Of a DNA stretch of 64,000 bases, positions 28,528-37,948 are shown in pieces. The DNA is taken from assembly GCA_963825305.1 (NCBI GenBank), contig CAWGTA010000008.1:1-64000 (forward strand), given 5' to 3'. The notes below the pieces were generated by a model. That model had not been told where the DNA came from. It did no database searches and saw only the letters and a list, made by a program, of their open reading frames with translations. Each line of letters starts with the position of its first letter. The first letter of the stretch is position 1. The position numbers and the translations under genes are program-made. This DNA is from PSRJ01 sp963825305. Its GTDB lineage: Bacteria; Acidobacteriota; Terriglobia; Bryobacterales; Bryobacteraceae.

Positions 28528-30560
28528 GCGGACGACTTTCTGCGCGTACTCCGACAGCGGCCTGAGCGGTGGTGCAGCCGAGTGGCAGGCCGAGAAGTGA
28601 TTTGCAGGCCGGCCGTGCTGTGGCCCGAGATGCGCATGACCATCTCTCGCAATTCGCCGGTGTGCGGATCGGGAATCGCGGGCAGCGGACTACTACTTGT
28701 TCCAAGCCGAGTCCCTCGGTCATGCGGGAATCAGCTTCAGCGCGATGCGGCGGATGTCCTCTGGCTGCAAATCGAGTGGCGGCCACACATAGAGAAGGAT
28801 GCGGTTCCAGTAGAGGCGCTCCCGTGCCGGAGCGGCGCGACTGAGACAGCCGGATGCCGGCCGCCGCTTCCGTGAACATGCGCTCCAGATGCGGCAACTC
28901 GACAATGCGGCCCTCTTCATCCCGCACGGGCGTCAGGTCGCGCACCTCCGCGCAGGCAAACAGACGCTCGTCCTTCGGATTGTCATGCGCGATACCATGG
29001 AGGACGTAAACATCCTCCACCGAGGGCAGCCGGTCGAGTTCGGAAATTTTCGAGCCGCCACAGGTGCAGCCGCTTGGCCATCATGGGATGGATCCCGCGG
29101 AAGAGCTTTTCTTCTTCATAGGAAGCCCCGCGGGGCCGATAGGTGAAATGGTCGATCGCCCCCGCTTGCGGCGACGACTACCACGATGCGCCGGATCGAG
29201 CGGGGGAAGCCGGCCTGGTTGAGCACGAGCGCAAATGTCCCGCTGCGTGAGCCTCCGGATCGGTTACCCGCCGTCGCGCGAAACATAAAAGTCGATGGCA
29301 ATCATCGTGATCCGGCAGGCACTTGCTCGATCAACTGAAACATTGCCCTCGCCGCCTCGTGATCTGTGGATACCCGGCGTAGGTAGTGAACAAGTGAATG
29401 CGCTTGCCGTGTGATCGTATTCGGCCGATAATACCGCAGCGGCCGCCATTGCTCGCCTCGGAACACTTGAAGCGTTCGAATCCGGTAATACCGGCAGGCG
29501 AGCACTTCCAGCATGAGTTGACGCAAATCCCGCGACTGACAGCCGCGAAACGCCGGATGAACGAGCGAGCCAGCAGCTTGCGGGCAATCGAGCAGTGCGC
29601 GGATTCTCTGGTAGCGCGGTCGGGAGCCTCGGGATGGCGTTCGAGATAGGCCAGGTGCTCTTCCACTTCGTCGTAGACTTTCTGGCGCGCCCGCTCAAAC
29701 AGCGGCCGCTCGAACGCGCGATAGCGCACTTCCCGGGCCAGGTCGCTGACGGCCGGAAACAGCCCCCGGGTCACCGAGATGATGCGGTCAAGAAGCGTCC
29801 GGAACGATTCCTCGATGGGAACCGCCGACGTCTCAACACTCGCCAGGCGCCGTTCCAGCACGCGCAGCACGGTGGCTACCTGCTGCTCCACGCGCTGGTG
29901 CGATTTGTAAATCCAAAGCAGGCTCTCTTCGAGTTTCGGCGAACGATCGAGCGAAGTGCACACCGTAATGCGCCAGCGCGCGCCGGAGCGAATCGACAAA
30001 GTGCGGGGGCAGTCCTTCACCGCGCGTTTCGATCGTGCGCAAGTAAGTAAAGAGGTGGGACTCGGCGCTAGGTGCTATGCCGCCGATCGGGACCATCCGT
30101 CGCCGGCTGCCGTTGGAATAAGGGAGCAGATGTCCGCGAAGATATTCAGGATCTCATCTTCCGCGCGCAGGGCTTCGCCGTCATCGGTTTGCGTTCGGCA
30201 CCAAGCTGGCGCCACTCCGCCAGCAGACTGGCCGCATAGCCCGGTTCGAAATCGAAACCCAGCATAAGTTGCCGAAGTTCATCCAGGATCCGGCGGCAGC
30301 GGGAAGTGCCGGCTTCCTCGGCGGCGCCGCAGCACGCGACGCCCCGAACATCACTCGCTCGGCGGTCGCAGTCCGCATCGGCTTCGGCATGCCGGCTCGA
30401 TTTGCACCAGGGGGGCTCCCGTATCCACCTGCACGTAGGGGATCGCCATCACGCTCCGGACTTTTCCGGCAAAGGGCGCGACTACCTGCATCTCCATTTT
30501 CATGGCTTCCAGCACGACCAGGGGATCTCCGGCCGAAACCGTGGCGCCCGGCTTCGACGG
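28436..30560 (-). pseudogene. Central and biotin-carrier region of the acetyl-CoA carboxylase, split over several frames
   Basis: Between the carboxylase and transferase parts the protein continues in short pieces. The biotin carrier is GDPLVVLEAMKMEMQVVAPF, with the biotinyl Lys near residue 629 of the full protein (around 30500). Then come SAESHLFTYLRTIETRGEGL (about 30040), PKLEESLLWIYKSHQRVEQQ (about 29900) and RYYRIRTLQVFRGEQWRPL (about 29470). The segments VEDVYVLHGIAHDNPKDER, EVRDLTPVRDEEGRIVELP (about 28950) and WNRILLYVWPPLDLQPEDI (about 28800) follow. This order is that of the central region in eukaryote-type and actinobacterial/myxobacterial fused carboxylases. At least five frame changes occur here and no large deletion is evident. 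If the frameshifts are real the enzyme is dead; if they are base-calling errors it is a normal protein of about 1,880 residues. Confidence 0.75.
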
Positions 30561-30704
30561 CAATGGAAACCACAATGGCCGGCGCCGGCGCATGCACCAC
30601 GCCGCCGTCATCGCGTTCGATTCGATGGGACACGCCGTCCACGTCGATCCGGTAGGTCAGCCCTTGGACCACGGAGACCACATGGAAGCGCCGGCCGAAG
30701 CTAG

Positions 30705-32388
30705 TCAGCCGGTATTCGAACGGCCCCAGCGCGGTCGATGCGGACTTCGATGCGCGATCCGTCCGCTTCCACGCGATACTGCTTCGGGCCAAGCTGGTAG
30801 ACCTTGAGGGCATACGGTATGCCCTCGATAGCGCAGTTCCACGGCACAGCCCGTCTCGCTCCGGACGCGAGGCCGCCCGCGCGCCGCCGATGCGTAGAAC
30901 TGCGTCTGCTCCACGGCCACCTCGGCCGCGTACGCTTCGATGGCTGCCTGTACCAGGGCCACGTCGGCGTATTGCCGGGAAACGTGATTGCCGCTGGCCG
31001 CCAGGCGGTCGAGCCAGCAGACATCCACGGCGCCGCTTTGCACCTCGGGGCGGCTGATCAAGTCCAGAAGAAACGTTTTGTTGCTGGCTCCGCCCTGGAT
31101 CACTACCACGCTGTCGCGCAGCGCCCGCTGCAGCCGTGAGAGCGCTTCTCCGCGGGTTTGGCCATAGGCGATGATCTTGGCGATCATCGAATCGAAATCG
31201 GGCGGGACCACATCGCCTTCCGCCACACCGGTGTCGATGCGCAGGCCGGGGCCCGTCGGAATCCGGAACCGCTTGATCACCCCCGGGGCCGGCGCAAACC
31301 CGTTGTCCGCGTCCTCGGCGTTGAGCCGCACTTCGATGGCATGTCCCGTCGTGTGCGGCGGCGCGCCTTCCAGACGGCCTCCGCGCGCAACGTGAATCTG
31401 CAGTTTGACCAGATCGATGCCGGTGGTGCATTCGGTTACCGGGTGCTCCACCTGCAGCCGCGTGTTCATCTCCATGAAGGAGAAGCGCTGGTGTTCCGGC
31501 TGGTACAGGAATTCCACGGTGCCGGCATTGCGGTAGCCCGCCGTGTGGCTCAAGCGTACGGCTGCCTCGCGCAGCGCCTCATCCTGTTCCGGAGAGAGCG
31601 CGGGCGATGGCGCCTCTTCCAGAATCTTCTGGTGGCGACGCTGGATGGTGCAGTCGCGCACCCCTGCGGCCCAAGTGGTGCCATGGTGGTCGGCGATGAT
31701 CTGGACCTCCACGTGGCGCGAGCGCTCCAATAGTTGCTCCAGAAAAACGGTGGGGTTTCCGAACGCCTTGCAGGCTTCCGCGCGGGCGCGTTCGAAGGCG
31801 TTCGCCAGCTCACTCGAAAAGTGCACCCGGCGAATCCCGTGCCCGCCGCCTCCCGCTGTGGCCTTGATGAGCAGAGGATAGCCCAGGCGCTCCGCATGGA
31901 GCCGCGCATCGGCAATGGTCTCCACCGGCCCGCCGCTCCAGGGCGCCACCGGTATGCGGGCCTCTTCGGCCAGAAGCTTGGAGGTGATCTTGTCGCCCAA
32001 CCGCCGCATCACCGCGCCATCCGGACCGATGAACACGATGCCCAGGTCGCGGCACAGGTCCGCGAATTCGGCGTGCTCTGCCACAAAGCCCCATCCCACC
32101 CAGGCGGCTTCCGCGCCGGACGGCCGTCAACGCCCGCTCCAGCCGGCCATAATCCACATAGCTGCTTTTGGCGTGGCCCGTGGCGGCATCGGTGAAATGG
32201 GATGGGCCGAGAGAAACCGCCTCGTCCGCCTCGCGCACGAACATCGCATCGCGGTCGGGGTCGGTGAAGAGCGCGATGGTGTGTAACGACGTGCCGTGCT
32301 CGTGATTGAACTCGCGCACCGCGTGAATGAAACGCATCGCCGGCTCGCCGCGGTTGACGATCGCCACGCGTTGAAATTCGGGCTGCAT
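30705..32388 (-). CDS. Biotin carboxylase part of the fused acetyl-CoA carboxylase (one frameshift near 32110)
   Basis: The N-terminus begins at ATG 32388 (MQPEFQRVAIVNRGEPAMRF), 13 bases after the megasynthase stop. Near 32110 the frame changes; the next frame opens with VGWGFVAEHAEFADLCRDLG and runs to about 30850. ATP-grasp and biotin-carboxylase motifs are clear: PLLIKATAGGGGHGIRRVH, HVEVQIIADHHG, FSFMEMNTRLQVEHPVTE (catalytic Glu/Arg region) and EVRLNAEDADNGFAP. It uses ATP and bicarbonate to carboxylate biotin on the carrier domain. Downstream the coding continues in other frames (YALKVYQLGPKQYRVEADGS, then FEYRLTSFGRRFHVVSVVQG) as the biotin-transfer domain. Fused single-chain carboxylases of this layout are rare in most bacteria. 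Confidence 0.85.
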
Positions 32389-32401
32389 AGGTTCCTGCTT
32401 C

Positions 32402-35400
32402 CTACGTCAAGACGGCGTGCAGCGCCTGTAGCGGCTCGGCGTCAATGGCGTCGGGCATCGCCACCGTGCGGTAGCCGCTAAGCTCCAGATACAGGTTTCC
32501 CGCGGCATCCACCACCTCCACATCGCAGCTTCCTTCATGTGGATCGGGAGTGACCACGGCAAATAGCGGGCCTTCCGCCAGCTCCGGTGCGCGCCGCAGG
32601 CAGATCTTCTGAATGTGCTGCGGCAGAAACATCCGGGCGTGTCCTTCCACGCCAATTTCCCAAAGCCCGGCCGTTTGCAAGCAGAGCTCGATCAGCCGCG
32701 GCGCCATCGACAGCGGCTTTCCGGACGGTTGATGATTGGCGGGCAAGTTCTCTGCCATCTGGCCCCACATCCGTTTTCCATCCCACCAGGCCCGCTCCAC
32801 CACCTGGTAGGCCCGCCCGTGGAAGTAAACCCGATAGATATCGGCAGCTTCCACAGCAGACTCATGTGATGTTTGAACACGTAGCACAGGCATCGGAACG
32901 ATCCGTGCCCGGATTCCTGTCTGTATCGGGTTTCTCTTCAGCCGCACTCGCCCCGTGAAGTGCGTAGTGGTCTGCGCCTCCGCCTGATTCGGCAGCGGCC
33001 GGCGTCCTGTCAAACGGCAGTTCGCGACCACGCCTTCTCCATCCGGGCGGAAAAGAGTCTCGACCGTCACGGTGCGAGGTTCATTTCGGTAAAACTTGAA
33101 CGGCGCCAGGAAGTCCACGTCTTCGATTGCATCGACGCACCAACCCGGAAACACGCTCAGCGCAGCCTCCGCAAATGCCTCCACGCCCATGACTCCGGGC
33201 AGCACCGGCGTTCCCTCAATCTGGTGATCGTGGAGGAACGGTTGCACCGCTGGGTCGAGCGTAGTCTCGATCGTGAGGCCGGAGTGAACCCCCATGCCCA
33301 CGATGTTGCCGATCATGGGTCCGCCTGCCGCGATAGCCTCCGCCGCTACTGTATCCAACCCACCAGTCGTGTCCCACTCATTGAGCAGAGCACCGAGCCG
33401 CTGGCCGATGACGAGTTCACCACGCGTCGCGCCGGCCGTCAGTTCGCGTCGGATCACGGGAATACCGGCTTCAGGCGGCAGCATATCGATGCCGGCCAGC
33501 TCCATCATCTTGGGGATCGAACCGCGCGAGGCCATCCCGATTCCGCCCCACGCCGTCCAGTCGATGGCGATGCCGCGCATCTGGGGCCGCGTCGTGCGGA
33601 AGCTCGAAGTGATCTTGCACAACAGATCGTTGGCGGAACTATAATCCGTCTGTCCTCCGTTGCCGAAACGAGCAGCGATCGAGCTGAACACCACCGTCGC
33701 CCCGAGCGGCATGTCGCCGATGGCGCGCAGCAGGTGGAACCAGCCATCGCTCTTGACATCAAAGACGAGGTCGAATTCGCGCGGGTCCTTATCGGGAAGG
33801 AAGTGGCTGCGCTCCATGCCGGCGGCGTGCAGCAGCACGTCGATGCGCCCGCTTTGTGCGCGCACCTGGTCGATCACCTTGGCGACACTTGCGGGATCCG
33901 TAATGTTGACGCTATAGTAGTGCGCCGTTCCACCGGCCGCCCGCACGGCGTCGATGGCGGTTCGGGCCGCCAGCATCCGCTCCAGCCCTTGGAACTCCTT
34001 TTCGATCAGTGCCGGAGTAGCGCGTTCACCGCGTGCCTGGATGCGGGCGTGTAGATCACGCCGCAGGCCCTCTTTATCGGTCGCAAAGCGTATCAGGTTG
34101 GGATCGTCGGGATCCGGCTCGGGCGCCAGATCGAGCAGGTAGAACGTGCCACCGGAGGCGGCCGCCAGATCGGCGGTGATGGCCGACACAATGCTTCCGG
34201 CCGCGCCGGTAATCACAAAGACGGAATTGCGGTCGAGAGTCATGCCCGGTTGGCCGTCGGCTGCTGGTTGCTCTTCGAGGCCAATGGTCCAGCGCTGCTC
34301 TCCCCGGTAGCCGATCTCGACGGTGCCTGGGTCTCGCAGCGTTTCTTCGACGAGAAGTTCCGCGACCTCTGCCGCGGCGCGCTCCGCTTCGAAATCGACA
34401 GCTTTCACCAGGGCATCCGGGCGTTCTCGCTTGTAGGTTTTGGTGAAGCCCGTCACCGCGCCGCCCAGGGGCGCGACTGCTCCGGCCTCATCGTAGCCGT
34501 GCTGTCCCCCGAGCCGCGTAGCCGATACCAGGAACGTGCCCGGCTGCGCAATCTGTTCGTACAGAGCACGCATAGTGGTGTATAGCGATTTAACCCGCAC
34601 GTGCAGAGCTTCATGCCAGGCGGCGAGGTCCAGGTCTTGGAGATTTCCCTCGAGATCCAGCGCGGGAAGCCAGTAGATTCCCTGCACCGGACTCGCGGTT
34701 AGTGCGTCTGAGTTGCGATCGAGCCGCACGACTTCCACGCCGAGCGTCTGCAGTCTTTCGGTTAGGGCCTCACTCACTCCGCCCAGGTCCGGCATGATGG
34801 CCACGCGGCTACCAGGCCCCAACGTCACACCCGTTGTCTTGCAGAGGGTCAGTGGTGGCCGCAGACGCGCCACCGGTACACGGCGCGGAATTTGGTTGGC
34901 CGCATCCAGGCTGGCGGCGGCCTTCCGGACGGGCGGCGGGGGCGCTGTCAGTGGCTCCTCCTGAACTGGCACCCCCGTCAAACCCGGCCGTCTGGCGCGC
35001 GCGAACTGAATCACATGCGCCAGGGTGGGAAAATCGCGCAATTTTAGAGTTGCCTCGCGTGGAATATCGAACGCCGCGCGCACGGACGCGAACATTTCCG
35101 CCTGCTTGACGGTGTCGATGCCCAGATCGGCTTCCAGGTCGAGATCGAGGTCCAGCATGTCCTTTGGGTAGCCGGTCTTTTCGGCTACGATGTCGAGGAC
35201 TTTTTCTTGAATCGGGTCGCCCGGTGCGGCCGCAGCCGCAGTAACCGGGCCCGGCGCTGGCGTGGGCGCTTCAGCGGTAACCTGGCGTCCCACCACGTTG
35301 GAAGGTGCGGGCTCGACAGCCGCGCCCGCCAGATCGGGTCGCTTCTCATACACAAACCGGATCACGTGTGCCAGCGTCGGGTAGTCGCGCAGTCTGCGGT

Positions 35401-37948
35401 TCTCCTCGCGCGGAATATGATAAGTCTCGCGGATAGCGGCGAACATCTCCGCCTGTTTGACGGTGTCGATGCCCAGGTCCGCTTCCAGATCCAGGTCCAG
35501 ATCCAGCATGTCGCTGGGGTAGCCGGTCTTCTCCACTACGAGAGCCAGCACTTTATCCTGTACAGGATCGGTGCGTGGGGCCGGCCTTCCGGCCTGCAGC
35601 CGGGCTTCTGCCCGGCCCTCGGGCTCTGGCGAGCGCGCGACGCCGCCCGGAAGGGCGGCGGCAGGGCCGAAGGCCTGCCCCACACGCTCGTGCACGAACC
35701 GGATCACGTGGGCCAGGGTAGGAAAGTCGCGCAGTTTGACTTTCTCATCCCGGATGATGCCGTAAGCCTCGCGGATAGTCGCAAACACTTCTGCCTGCTT
35801 CACCGTGTCGACGCCCAGATCCGCTTCCAGATCCAGATCCAGGTCGAGCATGTCGACCGGATATCCCGTCTTCTCAGCCACCAGCGCCACGACCCGCTCT
35901 TCGATCGGATCGGCTTCGATACGCACGGGCTCCGTGGGCGCCGCAACCTTCACCGGTGACGCGGCCTCATGGGCCGCGACTGGCAGCGCCCGATCACGCA
36001 CACGCAGCGTGCGGCAAACCACTTCGAGTTCCGCGGCCTCGTGTCCCGCAATCCGGCTCAGCCAGGCATTCCAGGCAGCCGGATTGGCAATGCGATACGC
36101 ATAACCCAGGTCATTGGGCTTGGGCCGTACGCGGTCTTTGGTTGCCACCCTGCGGTACAGCGTCATGCTGATCTGCGACCCGAACCCGGCGCCCAGGCGC
36201 AGGGCATACTCGATCGGGTACGCACCGCCCTTCGACAGGTTCAACGGGCCCAGTTCCGGATCGACTTCCTTGAAGTTGGCCACCGGCGGCACGCATCCCG
36301 TTTCCAGCGCTTTCACCGCGACCACATCCTCCATCCCGGTGGCCATCGCATGGCCGGTGAGGCCTTTGGTATTGGCGATCACGATGCTGTCAGCAGCGTC
36401 ACCGAAGACCTTGCGCAGCGCGTGGATCTCCGCGGACGCGCTGCCGCCCCGCGCGGGTGTATAGGTTTCGTGAGAGACAAAAACCATCTGCGGCGCTGCC
36501 TGGCGCCGCTCGATGCCGCTGCCCGCTTCGGCCTGCGCCACCAGGTTTTCCATCAGCATGCCGATGTGTTCCACATCCAGACGCGTGCCGTGGAAAGCAC
36601 TATTGGCGGTCAACGCGCTCAGTACTTCGCAGATGGGCTGGATGCCCCGCTCTCGGGCGGCTTCCGCACACTCCACCACCAGGGCCGCCGCTCCCATGCC
36701 GATAATCATGCCGTGGCGGCGGCGGTCGAATGGAATGGCAGCTTCTTCCACCACGTCGTCGGTGGCTGCTGCTCCGGTGGCCAGAAAACCCGCGCCGAAC
36801 CATCCGAGGTTTTGGTCGGACGTGACATCATCCGCCGAGATCACGACCGCGCGGCGGCACCGCCCCGCCCGAATCCAGTCTTCGGCCAGAGCGACGCCTT
36901 GAGCGGTGCTCGCGCAGGCCGCGTTGATTTGCGTGTTGGGGCCGCGTGCGCCGATGAATTCGGCGAACTGCGAGTGGCCCATTGACAGAACCCGTAAGAG
37001 GAAGCGCCGGTCGAATACATAGGGTTCCTTTTCGATGGCCGCGCGCAGCTCCCCGATACGCCGGTCTAGTTCCTGGCACAGATTCGAATGACCGTTGGCC
37101 TCCACTGCGCGCCCGCGCAGGTTTTCCAAGACGGCCAACTGATCACGGCGTGCGCGGTCCGCATAATAACGTGACGACTCTTGGGCAAATGAATCGATAC
37201 CCGGAAACGCCGAGGCAAAAATGATTCCGGTGTCATCGCGCATCGCATCCGGCAATCCCCAGCGGTCCGGCAACTGCGTGCCTTTGCTGGTGGTTTTGTA
37301 GCGCATGACCAGCGGGATGCCGGCGTCGCGCAATGCATCGAGGCCCGCCGCGATTGCCAGCTTCGTGACGCGGTCGAGCGCGGGCACGCGGTCGGCGCTC
37401 ACCCCGAACTCCTTTTCCAGATCGAAAGCTCCCCCGCGCGCCGCCAGCTTGATCACCTCACTCTGGTTCGTGATGGATTCGAATGTGGGCCCGCCGTTGT
37501 CGCTCTTCACCAGGCGCGTAATGTGTTTGTCCAGCATGGCGCGCCGGAACCGCGTGGGGATCACATCGATAAACTGATCGCCGCGCAGAATGCGTTCGAC
37601 GTTGGTATCGTCGAAAATGCGTTCGGTCCCCGGCAGCCCCAATGCGGCGCCGGTAATGGCCACCGGAAGGCTGTAGGGCAGACGATCGTTTTGTGTCGTC
37701 TGCCGTGCCGGCGACAAGATCGCTGGCGCTACGTAACGCCGGCGGTCTTCGCCGCCGGTGGGATGGCTGCTGGAGTCGAACTGCCCCACACCCAATCCCG
37801 CCGCGTATAGCCCGCAAAGCGCCTGGTTGAAAGCCGCAATATCGCCATATTTCGGATGATTCGTAAAGAGCGAAACCACATCGCCGCCGCTCCCCAAGTA
37901 CATCCTCTGCAAATCCCTGCAACGCCTTCTTCGGCCCGACTTCCACAA
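32402..37948 (-). CDS. Megasynthase, C-terminal part: second KS, three tandem ACPs, KR, DH
   Basis: This 1,848-codon frame continues the gene that starts at 40568; the true junction is near 37890. In order: a second ketosynthase (ITGAALGLPGTERIF, active-site NAACASTAQG, His region SHETYTPARGG, KGLTGHAMATG), so Cys-His-His are all present rather than a chain-length factor. Three near-identical carrier domains follow, with DLEADLG[VI]DTVKQAE at about 35800, 35460 and 35110, each with Thr at the usual phosphopantetheine Ser. A KR-type reductase has VITGAAGSIVSAI, VVFSSIAARFGNGGQTDYSS. A hotdog dehydratase comes last, with LHDHQIEGTPVLPGVMGVEA near 33240. The arrangement resembles PUFA synthases PfaA and PfaC merged into one chain. 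There is no enoylreductase. It ends 13 bases before the carboxylase start. Confidence 0.9.
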   Translation of the reverse strand: MWKSGRRRRCRDLQRMYLGSGGDVVSLFTNHPKYGDIAAFNQALCGLYAAGLGVGQFDSSSHPTGGEDRRRYVAPAILSPARQTTQNDRLPYSLPVAITGAALGLPGTERIFDDTNVERILRGDQFIDVIPTRFRRAMLDKHITRLVKSDNGGPTFESITNQSEVIKLAARGGAFDLEKEFGVSADRVPALDRVTKLAIAAGLDALRDAGIPLVMRYKTTSKGTQLPDRWGLPDAMRDDTGIIFASAFPGIDSFAQESSRYYADRARRDQLAVLENLRGRAVEANGHSNLCQELDRRIGELRAAIEKEPYVFDRRFLLRVLSMGHSQFAEFIGARGPNTQINAACASTAQGVALAEDWIRAGRCRRAVVISADDVTSDQNLGWFGAGFLATGAAATDDVVEEAAIPFDRRRHGMIIGMGAAALVVECAEAARERGIQPICEVLSALTANSAFHGTRLDVEHIGMLMENLVAQAEAGSGIERRQAAPQMVFVSHETYTPARGGSASAEIHALRKVFGDAADSIVIANTKGLTGHAMATGMEDVVAVKALETGCVPPVANFKEVDPELGPLNLSKGGAYPIEYALRLGAGFGSQISMTLYRRVATKDRVRPKPNDLGYAYRIANPAAWNAWLSRIAGHEAAELEVVCRTLRVRDRALPVAAHEAASPVKVAAPTEPVRIEADPIEERVVALVAEKTGYPVDMLDLDLDLEADLGVDTVKQAEVFATIREAYGIIRDEKVKLRDFPTLAHVIRFVHERVGQAFGPAAALPGGVARSPEPEGRAEARLQAGRPAPRTDPVQDKVLALVVEKTGYPSDMLDLDLDLEADLGIDTVKQAEMFAAIRETYHIPREENRRLRDYPTLAHVIRFVYEKRPDLAGAAVEPAPSNVVGRQVTAEAPTPAPGPVTAAAAAPGDPIQEKVLDIVAEKTGYPKDMLDLDLDLEADLGIDTVKQAEMFASVRAAFDIPREATLKLRDFPTLAHVIQFARARRPGLTGVPVQEEPLTAPPPPVRKAAASLDAANQIPRRVPVARLRPPLTLCKTTGVTLGPGSRVAIMPDLGGVSEALTERLQTLGVEVVRLDRNSDALTASPVQGIYWLPALDLEGNLQDLDLAAWHEALHVRVKSLYTTMRALYEQIAQPGTFLVSATRLGGQHGYDEAGAVAPLGGAVTGFTKTYKRERPDALVKAVDFEAERAAAEVAELLVEETLRDPGTVEIGYRGEQRWTIGLEEQPAADGQPGMTLDRNSVFVITGAAGSIVSAITADLAAASGGTFYLLDLAPEPDPDDPNLIRFATDKEGLRRDLHARIQARGERATPALIEKEFQGLERMLAARTAIDAVRAAGGTAHYYSVNITDPASVAKVIDQVRAQSGRIDVLLHAAGMERSHFLPDKDPREFDLVFDVKSDGWFHLLRAIGDMPLGATVVFSSIAARFGNGGQTDYSSANDLLCKITSSFRTTRPQMRGIAIDWTAWGGIGMASRGSIPKMMELAGIDMLPPEAGIPVIRRELTAGATRGELVIGQRLGALLNEWDTTGGLDTVAAEAIAAGGPMIGNIVGMGVHSGLTIETTLDPAVQPFLHDHQIEGTPVLPGVMGVEAFAEAALSVFPGWCVDAIEDVDFLAPFKFYRNEPRTVTVETLFRPDGEGVVANCRLTGRRPLPNQAEAQTTTHFTGRVRLKRNPIQTGIRARIVPMPVLRVQTSHESAVEAADIYRVYFHGRAYQVVERAWWDGKRMWGQMAENLPANHQPSGKPLSMAPRLIELCLQTAGLWEIGVEGHARMFLPQHIQKICLRRAPELAEGPLFAVVTPDPHEGSCDVEVVDAAGNLYLELSGYRTVAMPDAIDAEPLQALHAVLT
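35579..35692 (-). repeat. REP-like palindromic element inside the linker between ACP1 and ACP2
   Basis: GC-rich hairpins (GCCGGCCTTCCGGC at one end and AGGGCCGAAGGCCTGCCCCA at the other) lie in frame within the megasynthase gene. They encode the Ala/Gly/Arg/Glu-rich linker between the first two carrier domains. The same end sequences, around a different middle, occur in the intergenic spacer at 40583-40643. The linker between ACP2 and ACP3 has no such element. Confidence 0.5.

Noticed and set aside
26416..28875. Long open plus-strand frames opposite the PPTase and carboxyltransferase genes
   Set aside because: They are complementary to strongly conserved coding sequence, lack ribosome sites and protein-family motifs, and are His/Arg/Gly-rich as expected for antisense frames of GC-rich genes.
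32960..36985. Plus-strand frames of more than 330 codons opposite the megasynthase
   Set aside because: The minus strand carries clear KR, ACP and KS motifs with correct spacing; the plus-strand translations show no motif and low-complexity composition.
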